Shown here: piece by piece, positions 39,327 to 51,715 of the stretch
Layout: every line of letters starts with the position of its first letter
Position numbering within the stretch: the first letter of the stretch is position 1
Origin: Leucaena leucocephala
Lineage: Eukaryota > Streptophyta > Magnoliopsida > Fabales > Fabaceae
Reading direction: 5' to 3'
DNA length: 64,000 bases
Assembly: GCA_037074615.1 (NCBI GenBank)
Contig: CM073562.1
Coordinates: 13,997,001 to 14,061,000 of the forward strand
Notes under the pieces: model-generated
What the model saw: only the letters and a program-made list of their open reading frames with translations
Databases searched by the model: none
What the model was told of the DNA's origin: nothing
Translations under genes and position numbers: made by a program

Positions 39327-39356
<30 letters not shown>
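39327..39356. repeat. (TA)n microsatellite
   Basis: TA run of about 15 units; it creates an artefactual Ile/Tyr-repeat ORF. Confidence 0.92.
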
Positions 39357-39357
<1 letters not shown>

Positions 39358-40107
39358 CTAAGTTGTTCAAAACATTATTATTATTCCTATATTTTTAATT
39401 ATATTATATTACTATTGAGCACTCTATAGATTAATTTTGATGACTTGATCGATCCCAACAAAATATGGAAAACGAGATAGATTGATTATAGAAATTATCT
39501 ATCGATCAATCACTCTCAAAATTAACTAGAAATTTCATTCAAATTCAAACATAGTTATATGAACAAATAGCACGAGTATTACAAGCAATTAATTAAGGTT
39601 CCTAATCAAATTTTTGGCTATATTTAATTCATCAAGCTCAAATTAATCATGGCAAAATAACAAGCTAAGCAATCATCTGGTCCTTAATATGATTATATTA
39701 GTTCATATTTAACTAATATAGTCAGATTAAGGAAATTAGTTAAATTATTTAATATGACTTATTTTCTCTAAAATACTCTAATAATTTTCTTTAACTTTTT
39801 TTCTCTATCTTTTACCTAAATATTATTGAGTGAATATCAATAAGAGTGATTTAAAAAATAATAAAAATATAAAATATATCTTATATTTAGAATTAATATC
39901 GATTCTTTAATTAAAAATTGGAAGAGTATAATCCAACAGTATAATATCTTATGTAGTAATCTACTTGTTGAATTCTTCCTATTTTGCTCTTAGTGGATTA
40001 GGGTCCAAATCCAACTGAATAAAGGGCTTAAACAGTTATGTTTATTGCTTTATTATACTATTTTATTGTGGTTTTATTTGTGGTATTTTGGGAGTTATTC
40101 TAATTTT

Positions 40108-40252
40108 TTGGTGTCTAAGGTTAGACCTGAGGGTAATAGATGGTTCGTCCTACCTAACATTAGTATCGTTTAAGAAGAAGGGAGATTTTATCTTACTCTT
40201 GGATCATGAGTAAACTCAACACATTTCTAAAAAAAATTATAAAAAAAAAAAA
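40108..40252 (+). mobile_element. SINE 3'-half copy (family of 46731-47002)
   Basis: Shares 'CTGAGGGTAATAGA', a 'CCTACCTAACATTAGTATCG' counterpart of the 'CGATATTGATATCG' block, 'GGGAGATTTTATCTTACTCT', 'GATCATGAGTAAACTCAAC' and a poly(A) tail with the full-length copy. The tRNA-like head was not recognised. Confidence 0.65.
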
Positions 40253-41123
40253 TAGAAGACGTATATCCTTAATCCCAATAGCTGCCATCAGACTGGATAT
40301 ATGGGACATAGGCTAAGGGAGTTAGTTAGTGCATTGGTTTTGTGTAGAGAATTCAGCCAGACAACCATATTCTAGGTACGCCAAATTCTCCACTGTTAAA
40401 TTCATAATCTAAAATGAATAATTTGACATACGAGAATTTATTGTGACTGGTCCATGATGTGCACAATGGTAATGACTGGGAATAGAGTTGTGACTAATTA
40501 GAACAATAAAAACTAATTCACGTTTGACGTACTTAGTAACTTCTAAGTAATTAGGATTAATTTTTTTATTAATTTAATCTTTTATCTTTGGGGCGTTAGT
40601 CTTCTCTAGTATATATATATAAAAAAAAAAGAATACTAAAAAGTAGAAATGTGTACCTATATATTCTACTCAATTTACCACCTATTTAATAACCTAATTA
40701 TAATATAGGTTATTAAATTAAATGATATAATTTGATTTGATTTAAGTGAAAATTCTAAGCCTACATTTCTCAACCAACATCGTACCACATTATATATTTC
40801 AATTATTTAATTAATTATAAAATATATATATATATATATAATATTTTTTGTGTCTTTAATATAAGATACTAAGTTTATAATAAGTATACATATTAAATAT
40901 ACATCAAATCACTATCACATAAAAGAACAGATACTTCACTTCTTTTAATATATATATATACTTATTGCAAACTTGGGACAAATATATTCTATATACCTTT
41001 GAGATAATATTAATCTTTCTTTCTCTTTTGTATTTATATACAAATAGAGGAATATGCAAAGCTAAGACAATACCACTTCATTAACTAAAGGTGATTTAGA
41101 CCATACATGCAATTGTAAACTAT
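40253..41123. other. AT-rich intergenic DNA
   Basis: No gene recognised. Contains short TA runs near 40820-40840 and 40950-40960. Confidence 0.4.
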
Positions 41124-41467
41124 GGGCCTATTTAGTTTAATTTATGAAAAAGAATTTATAAAAAATAATATTTAGAAGTAATCTAGAGAAGAATTTTTAG
41201 AAAAAAAAATAATTTTAAAGAAATAAATATTTAAATAGTTATTTTCATAATATATTTTTTGATAAGCAAAATCCCATAAAGGACATGAGGTAAAATATAT
41301 ATAAAAAAAAAAAGATAAGGACAAAGTAGTCGTTACACAATTTAAAAGCAATTTTTTCACATATAAATTATTATTATAAGTTATCTGAAACTATAATTTA
41401 TATTATAAATTATTTTAGATATTTGATAGTTGTTTGTTTAATTTTTAAGTTAATACTTTTAAAACCT
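41124..41467. mobile_element. MITE family copy (GGGCCTATTT type), short
   Basis: Begins 'GGGCCTATTTAGTTTAATTT' with the family's following 'ATGAAAAAGAATTTATAAAA' segment, and retains the 'GATAAGC.AAATCCCATAAAGG' and 'AAACTATAATTTATA' parts. The purine-rich middle is reduced. Confidence 0.5.
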
Positions 41468-42700
41468 CGGGACATTAATATTAACATTACTTTATCAATT
41501 AAGGCCCTAATTCTTGAACCAAAATATAATATATTAAATTATGCTTAATAAATTACAAGGCTTTGGGTACAAAAATGGGTAGCTTGAGAACAATTAAAAG
41601 ATGTTTAAATTTGACTAATAATATATCAAAATTAATTAAGCTGTGGTGAGTGGAGGTATAAAGGCAAAGTGTGGTATATCTCTATCTAATGGAATCATAT
41701 GTTAGATGAAAAAGACTGAGCTTTCGGTGGAGGTATAGATTATTTGCCTTCCTGTCAATTTATTTCCATTTTCAATACATATTCTTTATATGGAAGGTTT
41801 TCATTTTAGCCATATAATTCGTATAATTGAAGAGAGATAGACAAATTGATAATTTTTTCTATCTATTATTCATCACTATATAATTCATTTAATACCAACT
41901 AGCTTTTCGAAATATATAGTGAGTCTCAACTAATTCAAGTCAAATCAAATTGGATTGGACCATGTGCAGGAGCAATATATATGTGATAATATACAGATTT
42001 ATTATTATTTTTAAAAAAATAAAGTAAATTGCTCATAAATATAAAAATTATATAATTAATTTAAAGATAATAAAAAAAATTAGTTATAGATAACTAATTT
42101 AAAAATAATAAAAAAATTAGTTAGATTAATTATTTATAAAAAATAAATGTGTGTTAGTTTTTCTGATACCTATAAGATCATTTACATTATAAACTACCCA
42201 TGAAAACTCTCATTTAATACATGCAATCAGGATAGTTTAAATATATATATATATATATTTATGAGATGAAATGCCTATTTAAAACACTCTCCAACTATAA
42301 TTTCACAAATACTGTTACGTTAAATTCTTTTGATATACTTATTTAAAATTATTTTAAAAAAATTAATCTAAAACACTTTTAAAATCGATCAGAATATTAT
42401 ATTTATAATTAAAATATACCTATTAACTAACTCATACATTTATTTATTAAAAATCATTTAAGCTATAAAATTGATTTAACGGCCAAAAGTTTACAGCAAT
42501 TAACAATATAACCCTTTAGAAAGGATATAGATTCCACAAACTCTATAAGGGCAAAAATCCAATCCATACATTAATTAGAAACATACATATCTCTTCCCAT
42601 TAAATATGTTTTTTTAAAATATAAATACTGTATAATTTTTCTACCAGCTATATCCGAAACTCATGTCACATATATGTGGATGTATATGTGAGTGTATATG
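41468..42700. other. AT-rich 3' flank of the isopentenyltransferase gene
   Basis: No recognisable gene; short (TA)n run near 42241-42260. Confidence 0.4.
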
Positions 42701-42707
42701 TATATAG

Positions 42708-42708
<1 letters not shown>

Positions 42709-42736
<28 letters not shown>
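42709..42736. repeat. (CA)n microsatellite
   Basis: About 14 CA units, preceded by a TATG-rich stretch, about 80 bp downstream (gene sense) of the isopentenyltransferase stop codon. Confidence 0.92.
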
Positions 42737-42738
<2 letters not shown>

Positions 42739-42817
42739 CACACTCTCACACACATATAAATTTATATCCGCATGGTGAGGCAATGACCTTTGCATAGATT
42801 CTTTGGTCCTACCCCCA

Positions 42818-43831
42818 CTAATGAGTTGCAGTAGCCATGGCCACCAGAGAAGCCGGCGGTGGTATCGACGGTGTTACATTCCTCAGAGTTTTAGAAGAGA
42901 CCGCCGGAACATTGCTTTCCTCGTACAAGAACTTGTGAACGATCCTTCTGCTCTTCTTCAACACGTGATTCTCCCACGCCTCCTTCGATGATTCCTCACA
43001 ATTATTCCTCATCATGAACACCTCCGTCGCATCGAGCCGATGCATATTCCGCTTCCACAAGCCGTGAAGCCGATGAATTTTCTGCAGCTGGCGGCTCGCA
43101 AGCCGGCAGTTGTTGATCTTTATCCTAGAAATGGCGACTTCTAGAAGCTTCTTCTTCGTCCTCTCATCGGCCGTCGACTCAGTTCTCAGAAACTGGTCCA
43201 ACTCTGGAACTCCAATAGCTTTTCTTATCCCTTTTGTATAATCAGCCCAAGGGCTAAACATTTGTCGAACCTCCTCAACTAAACCGGCTTCCACCATCCG
43301 GTCGACCCGGTCCGACAAGAAGGAGTGGAGAACCGGGAGCGAGACGTCGACCCAGAGGAAGCAAAACTCAAGCCGGGGATTTTGTAACCCAGCGTGGTGG
43401 TTCACAAAGGCTTCTATGTAGGAATTGGAACCGCCGGCTACAATGGGAAGGCAATGTCTGTCGACGATGGAATCAACAGCGGAGGAGGCATGGTGGATGA
43501 AGTCGCCGGCGGTGAAGTCAAGGTTGGGATCTGCTATGCCAAGTAAATGATGAGGAACACCCAGACATTCCTGCTCTGTCACCTTATTGGTGGTGATCTC
43601 GAGGCCTTGAAAAACTTGCATTTTGTCGGAGTTGATGATTTCCACCGGAGCAAAGTGGGTGGCCAGGTCAATGGCAAGCTTTGACTTGCCGGACCCGGTG
43701 GCTCCCAAGATGACAACCACCTTGTCCTTATTACGGTGGTGGCGGAGGAAGAAAGGGTCCATACTCAGTCCCCTTTCGAAATTCACTGAAGCTGGAACCT
43801 TGCACACGGGTACCGAAATGATATTCATCAT
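42818..43831 (-). CDS. IPT: Adenylate isopentenyltransferase (cytokinin biosynthesis)
   Basis: Single exon, 337 aa, stop TAG at 42818-42820. The open frame reaches 43840 but opens there with TTG; the first ATG is 43829-43831 (MMNIISVPVCK...). The enzyme transfers a dimethylallyl group from DMAPP to the N6 of ADP/ATP, the first committed step of cytokinin synthesis, usually in plastids. Evidence: the P-loop 'GATGSGKS' at residues 43-50, then 'INSDKMQVFQGLEI' with the general-base Asp, 'TTNKVT', 'GVPHHLLG', 'LPIVAGGSNSYIEA', 'CFLWVDVSLPVL' and 'GIRKAIGVPELD'. All these are hallmarks of plant ATP/ADP-type IPTs (IPT3/IPT5-like), not the tRNA-type IPT2/IPT9. Lack of introns also fits the adenylate class. 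The paralogue number cannot be fixed. A TATA box and a candidate leader intron lie upstream. Confidence 0.93.
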   Translation of the reverse strand: MMNIISVPVCKVPASVNFERGLSMDPFFLRHHRNKDKVVVILGATGSGKSKLAIDLATHFAPVEIINSDKMQVFQGLEITTNKVTEQECLGVPHHLLGIADPNLDFTAGDFIHHASSAVDSIVDRHCLPIVAGGSNSYIEAFVNHHAGLQNPRLEFCFLWVDVSLPVLHSFLSDRVDRMVEAGLVEEVRQMFSPWADYTKGIRKAIGVPELDQFLRTESTADERTKKKLLEVAISRIKINNCRLASRQLQKIHRLHGLWKRNMHRLDATEVFMMRNNCEESSKEAWENHVLKKSRRIVHKFLYEESNVPAVSSKTLRNVTPSIPPPASLVAMATATH

Positions 43832-43854
43832 CGTCAACAAATTAAATTAAAACC

Positions 43855-43953
43855 CTGCAACAGCAAACAATTTGTCTTTTTTATGAAGTGTTTTCAACTT
43901 GAATTATAGTGAGTAATGAGAATTAAGCGTATATATATAGTTGAAGATGATAC
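43855..43953 (-). other. Candidate 5'-UTR intron of the isopentenyltransferase gene
   Basis: In minus-strand sense 'AAAAG|GTATCATC' at 43954/43953 is a good donor and 'TGCTGTTGCAG|GG' ending at 43855 is a good acceptor with a T-rich stretch before it. The 99-bp interval lies between the TATA box and the ATG. Inferred from splice motifs only. Confidence 0.4.
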
Positions 43954-44064
43954 CTTTTATCTGTCGTGAAATGGTTTGGAGAGGGAGAGAAATAGGGAAG
44001 TGGCGAGGAAGAGAATATATTGTGAGTACTGTAAGCTTACTGGGGGTGGTCGGGGATTCGGGCC

Positions 44065-44072
44065 TATTTATA
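44065..44072 (-). promoter_or_regulatory. TATA box of the isopentenyltransferase gene
   Basis: Minus-strand TATAAATA, about 235 bp upstream of the ATG, in the middle of a less AT-rich segment and followed (gene sense) by a plausible leader. The start of transcription would be near 44035. Confidence 0.55.
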
Positions 44073-44109
44073 CATGTTAGTGGCAGTTGTTTAAGGTACA
44101 AGGTCCCCA

Positions 44110-46324
44110 CGTATAGATACTAAATTAACTATACATAGGAGCCTATGAAAACTTGTGTAGGGACCATGTCATGCCCCACATTCGCATACATATACCTCAC
44201 CAGCCAACAAAGTTAAGTATAGGAAAATGAGAGTGATGAATTAATATTTTATCTCTTAGAGGTACTTATACTTATCTTATATTTGGATAGGAAGAAGGAG
44301 GAAAATTCTAAAAATATTTTTTTATTATTTTAAATTTTTTTCCATAGTATTCTTCTATATTTTTCCTACTTTTTTCTCTCTATTGATAGTCTTCATATCA
44401 AATAGTACCTCGAATATAATTATTTTTAATATGAATATATCTGTATGTAGAAAAAAAATTAGATTTAAAAAGATAGATGTGCGGAATCATAAGATTTTAA
44501 TAGAAAAAATATATAAGTTTTATCGTACTATATTTTTATTTAAATTCAATTCGTTACAATTTTTTATCTGCTCCCATTTCTTCACTCCTCAAACTGAACA
44601 AAAAATGCAGGTTGGTATTTTTGAGACAAATGTTTTACTGAAGTTTATAGTGTCTTATATCAAGCATCCAATGAAGTATATATATGTCAATTGCTTACAT
44701 ATAATATAAAGTCTTTAACTTTTTTTATAAACAATATGAAGTCTGTAACAAGTTGTATTATTTATAAGTTATAAATAATGTGATTTATTATATTTTCTAA
44801 GTTATATGACTTTGCAAGACATAGACCCATACTCTGGTCTATTTTACATATAAAAATAAAATGAGTAAGAATTTTGAATTTATTAATAATTAATAATATG
44901 ATTACTTATTTATTTAATTGAATAATTAATTTAGTTTAAAAATGTGTATTTTTTTGGGGGGAAATTATATTCACATACAAGTGCATAGGTTAGTTACAAT
45001 ACATATATGATCTATTATTAAGTTAGAATTATATATATTTAAAAAATTACAGTTTAAAAATAATATTGTGTTAAAATATATAGTGCCCCACCTTCCTTAT
45101 GAATGGGTCGCCATTATGCATTTTTAATTAGAATAACGCCAATGTGGGTTTTGAATAATCAACAATTATATTGGATATAATTAATTAGAAGTTGTGTTAA
45201 TTTACCTGTGATATAATAAAAATAAAGAGAAATTAAATTAAGGAATGGGCCTTTTGAAAGAGCAGTTGTGCGTTAGAGCTAGGGTTTGTGATCATAGTGA
45301 CTTAAGAAGCTTCCACGTGTGGCACTCTCGTGTAGTGTTACGTCTTGGGATGCATATAAGAGTAAGTCAATGGCATAATTGAAAGTCAATCTGCTTCATT
45401 TCTTTTATAGTTTTATTTGTTGGCACCAAAAAAAAAAATGTTCAGACTTAATTTATCAAAGCCAAGCCAAAGAAAGTGACACTGATCAAGTATTGGTTCC
45501 TTGGTTTTGTCCGGCAGATCCATATATATTATTTACAGACTTCAATACTCTCTCTCTCTCTCTATACATATACATATACATATATATATATATAGGTATT
45601 TGTGCAAAATGTACAGATGTATACACGTTTGGATAAAATTAATTATATATATTGACAATATATTGACCTTTTTTTTAAAAAAATGCAATAATTATATATA
45701 GTTTTTATTTTGTAGATTGATTATACCTCATTAACTTTTTTACTTCATATGGAAATATGTTAGAAATGTATAAAATAAATTTGAGAGGGATGAATTGAGT
45801 GTCTACTATTTTTTAGTATTTTTTTAAAAAATCCAATAAATTAAAATAGAGTGTGAAAGCATGTTTTAACAAATTCAATATGCACTAAAGACTTCAAATA
45901 TATAGTTTTGAACAAAAAAAAGTATAAAATATATACGTGCTTAGAAAATAAAGAGTTAAGGGATGGAGATAATGCAAATTGAGAATTTATCCTGGTTTAG
46001 ATCTATCCTTTTGCCTATGTTCAATTCCCAACTACTTGAAAATTTTCACTATAATCTGTAAGTTTGAACTGGGCACTTGTATCCGCTACCATCTTTTTCT
46101 TTACAGATAGCAAACTATTTCCTCAAGAGTTGTCTAACTATTGAATCTCTATATAGGAGATACCACATCAGGTCCAAAAAAAAACAGAGAGAGATACCAC
46201 ACCCTTGATTTAGGGATACCTCAACTTTACAGTTAAAGAATGATTGAAGAAAAGATTCACTCAATAAAACTTTCTCAAAGAGCATAATAAGTACAATAGA
46301 GCACTAACACCATCAGATGGTGAT
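44110..46324. other. AT-rich intergenic DNA
   Basis: No gene recognised. Contains a (CT)n plus (TA)n compound repeat at about 45549-45595 and ORFs built on it. Confidence 0.4.
45549..45595. repeat. Compound (CT)n-(TA)n microsatellite
   Basis: CT run then ATACAT/ATATAT run; generates two spurious overlapping ORFs. Confidence 0.85.
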
Positions 46325-46338
46325 GATAATAGAATTTG

Positions 46339-46496
46339 GCTCAATGATACTTGATCTAGTGGTAGGTTATAAAGTTGGCGAATTGAGTTTGAACCCCTTA
46401 TTGAAAAAGACACATAAGGAGAGAGGTATCTTAGTTGCAAAATCTCGATATAGATTAATTAGTTACTCAGATATCTAATAATATATTGAAAAAGAA
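46339..46496 (+). mobile_element. SINE with perfect 14-bp target-site duplication
   Basis: Body of 158 bp between exact copies of GATAATAGAATTTG at 46325-46338 and 46497-46510. Near the start it has an A-box-like 'ATCTAGTGGTAGG' and, 25-30 bp further, a B-box-like 'GAGTTTGAACCCC', as in tRNA-derived SINEs. It ends in an A-rich tail ('TTGAAAAAGAA'). It differs from the Au-like copy and from the 46731-47002 family. Confidence 0.8.
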
Positions 46497-46730
46497 GATA
46501 ATAGAATTTGATGGCTCTCAATATAAATGATGATTTGGGAGTAGAAAACAATTGAAACCAGCCCACATTTCAACATTTTCTCATTGTTCAAGTTTAATAA
46601 AACATGTCTAAAGTGCTCTATTTATAGTCCATTGAAAAATATAGTTGTTAAAGACAAAAATTAGCCATTTATTACTATTAGAAGCTTTTCTCCCAAATCG
46701 TTAATCCGCCTTAAAGCAGATGGTTAACGC

Positions 46731-47002
46731 TTTTTTTTTTATACAAAAAATTTTAAAAAGGGGTTGGGCTCATATACGATTTAAGGGTAGGGTAAAATCT
46801 CTCTTCCTCCTAGGCGATATCAATATCGGGTAGGGCGAGCTGTCTATTACCCTCAGGCATAAACCTAAACACCCAGGAGTTAGGATACCTCTCCAAGCGC
46901 TGCTATTGAAACTATAATAAAATAATACTCCCCAGAGATCGAACACGCTCTAAATATTCTCATGTCTCACCCTTTCGCTAGCTGAAACTACGGACGATGG
47001 GT
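46731..47002 (-). mobile_element. Full-length SINE with perfect 13-bp target-site duplication
   Basis: The 272-bp body is flanked by exact copies of AGATGGTTAACGC (46718-46730 and 47003-47015). Read on the minus strand it has a tRNA-like head with 'GTAGTTTCAGCTAGCG' and the B-box-like 'GTGTTCGATCTCTGG'. A non-tRNA body includes 'CTGAGGGTAATAGACAG', 'CGATATTGATATCGCC' and 'GAGAGATTTTACCCTACCC', and a poly(A) tail completes it. It is the only complete member of a family whose 3' ends occur at 5781-5899, 21049-21155, 26828-26903 and 40108-40252. It is much less AT-rich than its surroundings, consistent with a fairly recent insertion. Confidence 0.85.
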
Positions 47003-48162
47003 AGATGGTTAACGCATTAAAACTGAAGCAAAAGTCAGCCTTTTACAAAACCCATTAACAAGACTAAAACTCAGTTGTGATCAGTAGTAAATCTTGATTA
47101 TATATCAAACAAAAAATTCTATATCTTGATTATCACTTGGTTGAATGAGATCCGATCCCCTCCTTTGACCTCGTTACTCTATTCCTTAAATATTTGTTTA
47201 TGTTATAGTAAGACTATTTTATGCCCATGAATGAGCATCCTCATTAGCATCACATTACTAATTCTAATTGCATATATAATGTTATTAGTGTTAATTTGAG
47301 TATTCTTCTTAATTATAATATGCAATAGATATTGCTTTTGGTACATGCTCATTAATTAATTAGTAAATCAAAGGTGATTAAGTAGCTTCATTCACTTTTA
47401 TAGAAATGCATCCTTGTATGGGCAAGTTGCATGGACCCCTTTTGTACTATTAATTAATGGAGCACTCAATTTAACATCATTTAGAAATATTAAATTTATA
47501 AAAACAAAGCATCCTACACTAGAGATTGTCTCCATCTTACTACACTTGTAAGCACTTGATCTCCATTACTAAGCTTCAAAAATTATTGAAAAACTTAATT
47601 TCCCGACACTTGTAATTTTATTTAATTTTTAATCAAGTGCCTGTAATTCTTTTTATTAGTTCATTACAGTTTTTTAAGACATAAACATAAGTTTATATAT
47701 TTATAATCTATTAATTAAGGCTGATGTGGAGCACTAAGCAGCATATAAGTGGTTACAAAATAAGATAAAATAATTGATATTTTTTAAAAATAAAATAATG
47801 GAATAAAATTTATTTTTTATCAACATAAAACATAAAAATTATTCTGCTCATAATTATCTTACTTGCATCTATATATAATCTATATCATAATTTGGTCGAT
47901 GTTGATTTATTTAGACCTATGTAACAAAATTAATCTAGCTAGCTAGGTGTATGTTGTAATTGAGTGAGACCTACCTCATTAGTTACTAATGTTCTTTCTC
48001 TTACGAATTATGAATATATAGAGACTAATAACTATAATTAAGAAAACTATAAAGATAGAATAAAAAAACTACAAGAACATAATTAAAAATAAGATGAAAT
48101 TATAGAGACTTGTATATTAATTTTTTTAAAATTTTATTTGAAAAAATTAAACATCATGTAGT

Positions 48163-48285
48163 AATTAAAATTATGGGGTTCACCAATATAAAAAAAATTA
48201 TGGGGTTCACCGTTCACTATATATAATTAAAATTATGGGGTTCACTAATATAAAAAAATTATGGGGTTCACCGTTCACTATATAT
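48163..48285. repeat. Tandem duplication, 2 x about 61 bp
   Basis: Two adjacent copies of a unit that itself contains 'ATTATGGGGTTCAC' twice, so the motif occurs four times. The copies differ by about two changes. Confidence 0.85.
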
Positions 48286-48502
48286 AATCAAAAGTAAAGC
48301 ACTAAATCAAAACTAATGGTAATGATATACCATGTTAATTATAATCATTAGAAGGAAATAATTTACATTATCTAGAGGTACCAACTTGTTAAATGTTATT
48401 AAGAAGCTTTATGCGAAAGACTGTGGTGGGACTATAACATCTAATGGTCAAACTCAGCTGAGAATTTAATAAGTTGAAACTAAAGCAGACGGGATCATAC
48501 AT

Positions 48503-48503
48503 A

Positions 48504-48550
<47 letters not shown>

Positions 48551-48551
48551 A
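48503..48551. repeat. (AAAT)n microsatellite, about 12 units
   Basis: Uninterrupted AAAT/ATAA repeat. Confidence 0.92.
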
Positions 48552-48741
48552 AGAGTTTGTTGTTTTCTTAATTGTAAAAATTAATGATCGTGGGGTTTCA
48601 TTGTGCGCAGAAGTTGAAAAAAAACGTACTTCCTTTCTTCCTCATCGATTTCAAAAATGGTGGAGGCAAAGGATCGCGCGCGCGTGTGTGTGGCGAGAAG
48701 ATAAAAAGGACACAACAATATAATCATTCACAAACACTCAC

Positions 48742-48743
<2 letters not shown>

Positions 48744-48776
<33 letters not shown>
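48744..48776. repeat. (TA)n microsatellite
   Basis: TA run of about 16 units preceded by a CA-rich stretch; produces a spurious ORF. Confidence 0.9.
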
Positions 48777-48784
<8 letters not shown>

Positions 48785-51715
48785 ATTGGTTTCTACTATT
48801 ATATAAGACATGTTAGAGATGTCACGCCAGAATCCTTTTGGTTGTTTTCTCCACTGGTTTGAAAAATATTCAAAGGCATCATATCATCGCATCACAATGA
48901 AAATAATCATTAATTTGATTAAACTTTACTTTGGACAATATTCAAAGTGATCACCAACACTACTATCAATCAATAATGAATCCTAAAACTTTATTACAAG
49001 CGTGAAATTCAAAGATATAATATTAATAATAAACAACTTACATGGTATAATTAAGCAACAAAGTTGATGTGATGGAAAGGCAATGATATAGTCAATGATG
49101 AGATTTCACAAAGGGTAAAAATATAAGATATAGTCTACAATATAAATTATACTATAAGTTATGATTTATATTTAGAATCGAGAAGTATCATATAATTAAT
49201 TTTTTGTTGAAATCCCAGTTGACTAAACTAACTTAATAGTCACTACACCAAAACAGTTAATTTCTTGCAGAACAAAGATATGAATGTGTGAGAAATATAT
49301 ATCTGTCCCATAGAGTTTCTCATAATTTTTATTCCAACGGAAGAAAGCTCATAACAAAAAGATGTGAAAATAATGTAGAATAGTTCTAATTTTACAGAGA
49401 GATCTAGTTGAATAATAGTGGAAGACTCGTAAATACTTTTTCTAATATTTAATATAAGAAATAATTAATTAGTTTGAGTAGATTAAGAAAATTAAATAAA
49501 TAAAATAATTATAATTAATATCAGAGTTAGTTGACTAATTGGATAGATTAAGTAATATATAACATGAATTCTTATTGAGAGTTTATATTTAGTCATAAAT
49601 AATTAATTTATTTAACTTCTTTAATCTATCTAAACTAGTTAAATAGTTTATATATTAAGAATTAAAATATAATCTCTCATCATACTGATATGTCTAAAAG
49701 AGTAGTTACTATATATCTCTAAGTAATAAGAGAATTAAAATAACAGAGAGAGATAGTGAAAAGTATAAATACATGAAAAGAGAGAGAATTACTCTAGACT
49801 TTCTCACATACAATTCCTTGTGGACTTAATGGTGATCCATGAGAATTGAAGCCCTCATCCCTTTCTAGTAAATAATGAAAATCATGAAAATACAGAGAAA
49901 TTCTCTTATATTTTTGTCTGCTGCAGTGACTTGGTCATGAGAAAATTAGTGTTTTCTTGTAATGGGTGTTATGATTTAAATTATCTTTGACTATTATGTT
50001 TTTATTTAATAGCACAGTTGAATTGGTATATAATGCTTTTTTAGGTTTGAAAACTAGTACAATGGTTTTTTAAGTTCGAGTACCAGGCTGGTTTTATCAA
50101 AGATATGATGATGATGATGACCATGATAAAGGATTGATGAGCTAGCCGCCCGTGCGCGAGAACCCATTATATTCGAATGACTTTTTGAAGAGAGCATATT
50201 AGTTGACAATAATAAATTAATAATTAATAAACTCTTAGATAATATATAATTAATTATTATTGTTATTATTAATGTTAAAGTTTTGTTTCTCTTGATTTTT
50301 GAGCCACTTTCTTTTGATTCCAGAGCAACCCCACGATAAGTATATGTAGTTATATACTCAGTCTCAGTGCATTACATGTTAGCAACTAGAAGTACATTAT
50401 ATATAATTGGCAGCTGCATGCCAGATATCTGTGTATATATATAATTGAGTCTTCTGTGGGCGTCGGTCAGAAAAAAATAAAAATACCTAGAAACAAAAGA
50501 TAGCTAGCTGTAGCTAGTTGTGTCGTTTTTGTTTTAGCCGCAAATTAAGTTAGTGATTTGTGAAGGACAGAATAATACATTTGTGTTAAAGGAGCAACTT
50601 CATATGTATGAGAAGAATTCCCGGAGAATGTTTTCTTAATGATCTGGTTTTTTGTGCTGCTACCAAGATCACAAGTTCAGTAATTAGTCGCCTGTAGCCA
50701 GCAGAGAAACGAAGGATGTCAACGCTTCATTTGATAATCAACAAACTGGTTTTGATCATGAACAAATTAAGGGTCTGATCCATCTTGTTAATTAATACTC
50801 TCTCCTCGATTTTTAATATAAGAATTATTAATTAATTAATTTAAATAGATTAAAAAAATATTTAAATTTACTATTTAAAAGTAATTTTACGTAAATATAT
50901 AAGTGGAATTTATGTTCTTTTGAAACTATAATTTTATATTTTTTTATAAAAAAATAAGTTATTTATAACTATATATAAATTTTTATAATAAATTTATATT
51001 ATATATTTTTTAATTTATATAAATAAATAAATTAATTTTATATTAAAATGAGAATAGGGGAATTATCAATAAAGGGAAATGATCAAGTTGAGTCCTGCTT
51101 GTTGTAAGGACTAAGGAATACGGAAAATACTCCATGTAAATCTATATATAATAATTTTATATACTATTAATTGGCTGTATCCAATATTTTTAGATATTAT
51201 TATCTGATATATGATTAATCAGCTATTGTAGTGTTGGGGTTCATTATTCTCTCTCACAATACATATGTCTTTAAAATATTTTACCGAAATAAATAAAAAT
51301 ATTGAAATTTATTAAGTCTATTTAAAAATTTAATATTTCTATCGTTTTAAATATAAAAAATTAAAAATTATTTAATTAATTTAAATATATTAAAAAATTA
51401 AATAAATAAATTATAATATATGTGATATAATTTTTAAAAAATATATATCTAAAATATTAAATTATATGTTTATGCTGAATATACAGTTTGTCAATGAATA
51501 TATCATAGCTGTAGTTTTAAAACACCTCATTCTTAATGGCGTAACCCTCATCTCTCTTCTCTCTCTCCATCTCTGTTCTCCCATGCCCTATACTTGCTCA
51601 ATATTGGGTCCTCATCCTTCTCCACTTCCCAATAATTCCACCTGTCTGTACTCTTCACCCCTTCGACTTCCTCATTTTCCTATCGCCACTCTAGCTACTA
51701 TCATTTTTTATTACA

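Larger units (their letters stand above)
36689..40107. other. Hydrolase-gene promoter side, then AT-rich intergenic DNA
   Basis: 36689 to about 37000 is less AT-rich and should contain the 5' UTR and promoter of the hydrolase gene. An ORF running antisense to its first exon is a shadow of the Ser-rich coding sequence. The rest is AT-rich with (TA)n runs at 38400-38434 and 39327-39356. No gene assembled. Confidence 0.45.

Noticed and set aside
39192..39398. ORFs with Ile/Tyr repeats (also near 45379-45701 and 48584-48862)
   Set aside because: Produced by reading through (TA)n microsatellites.
43832..43840. Extension of the isopentenyltransferase to 43840
   Set aside because: It opens with TTG; the first ATG in frame is 43829-43831.
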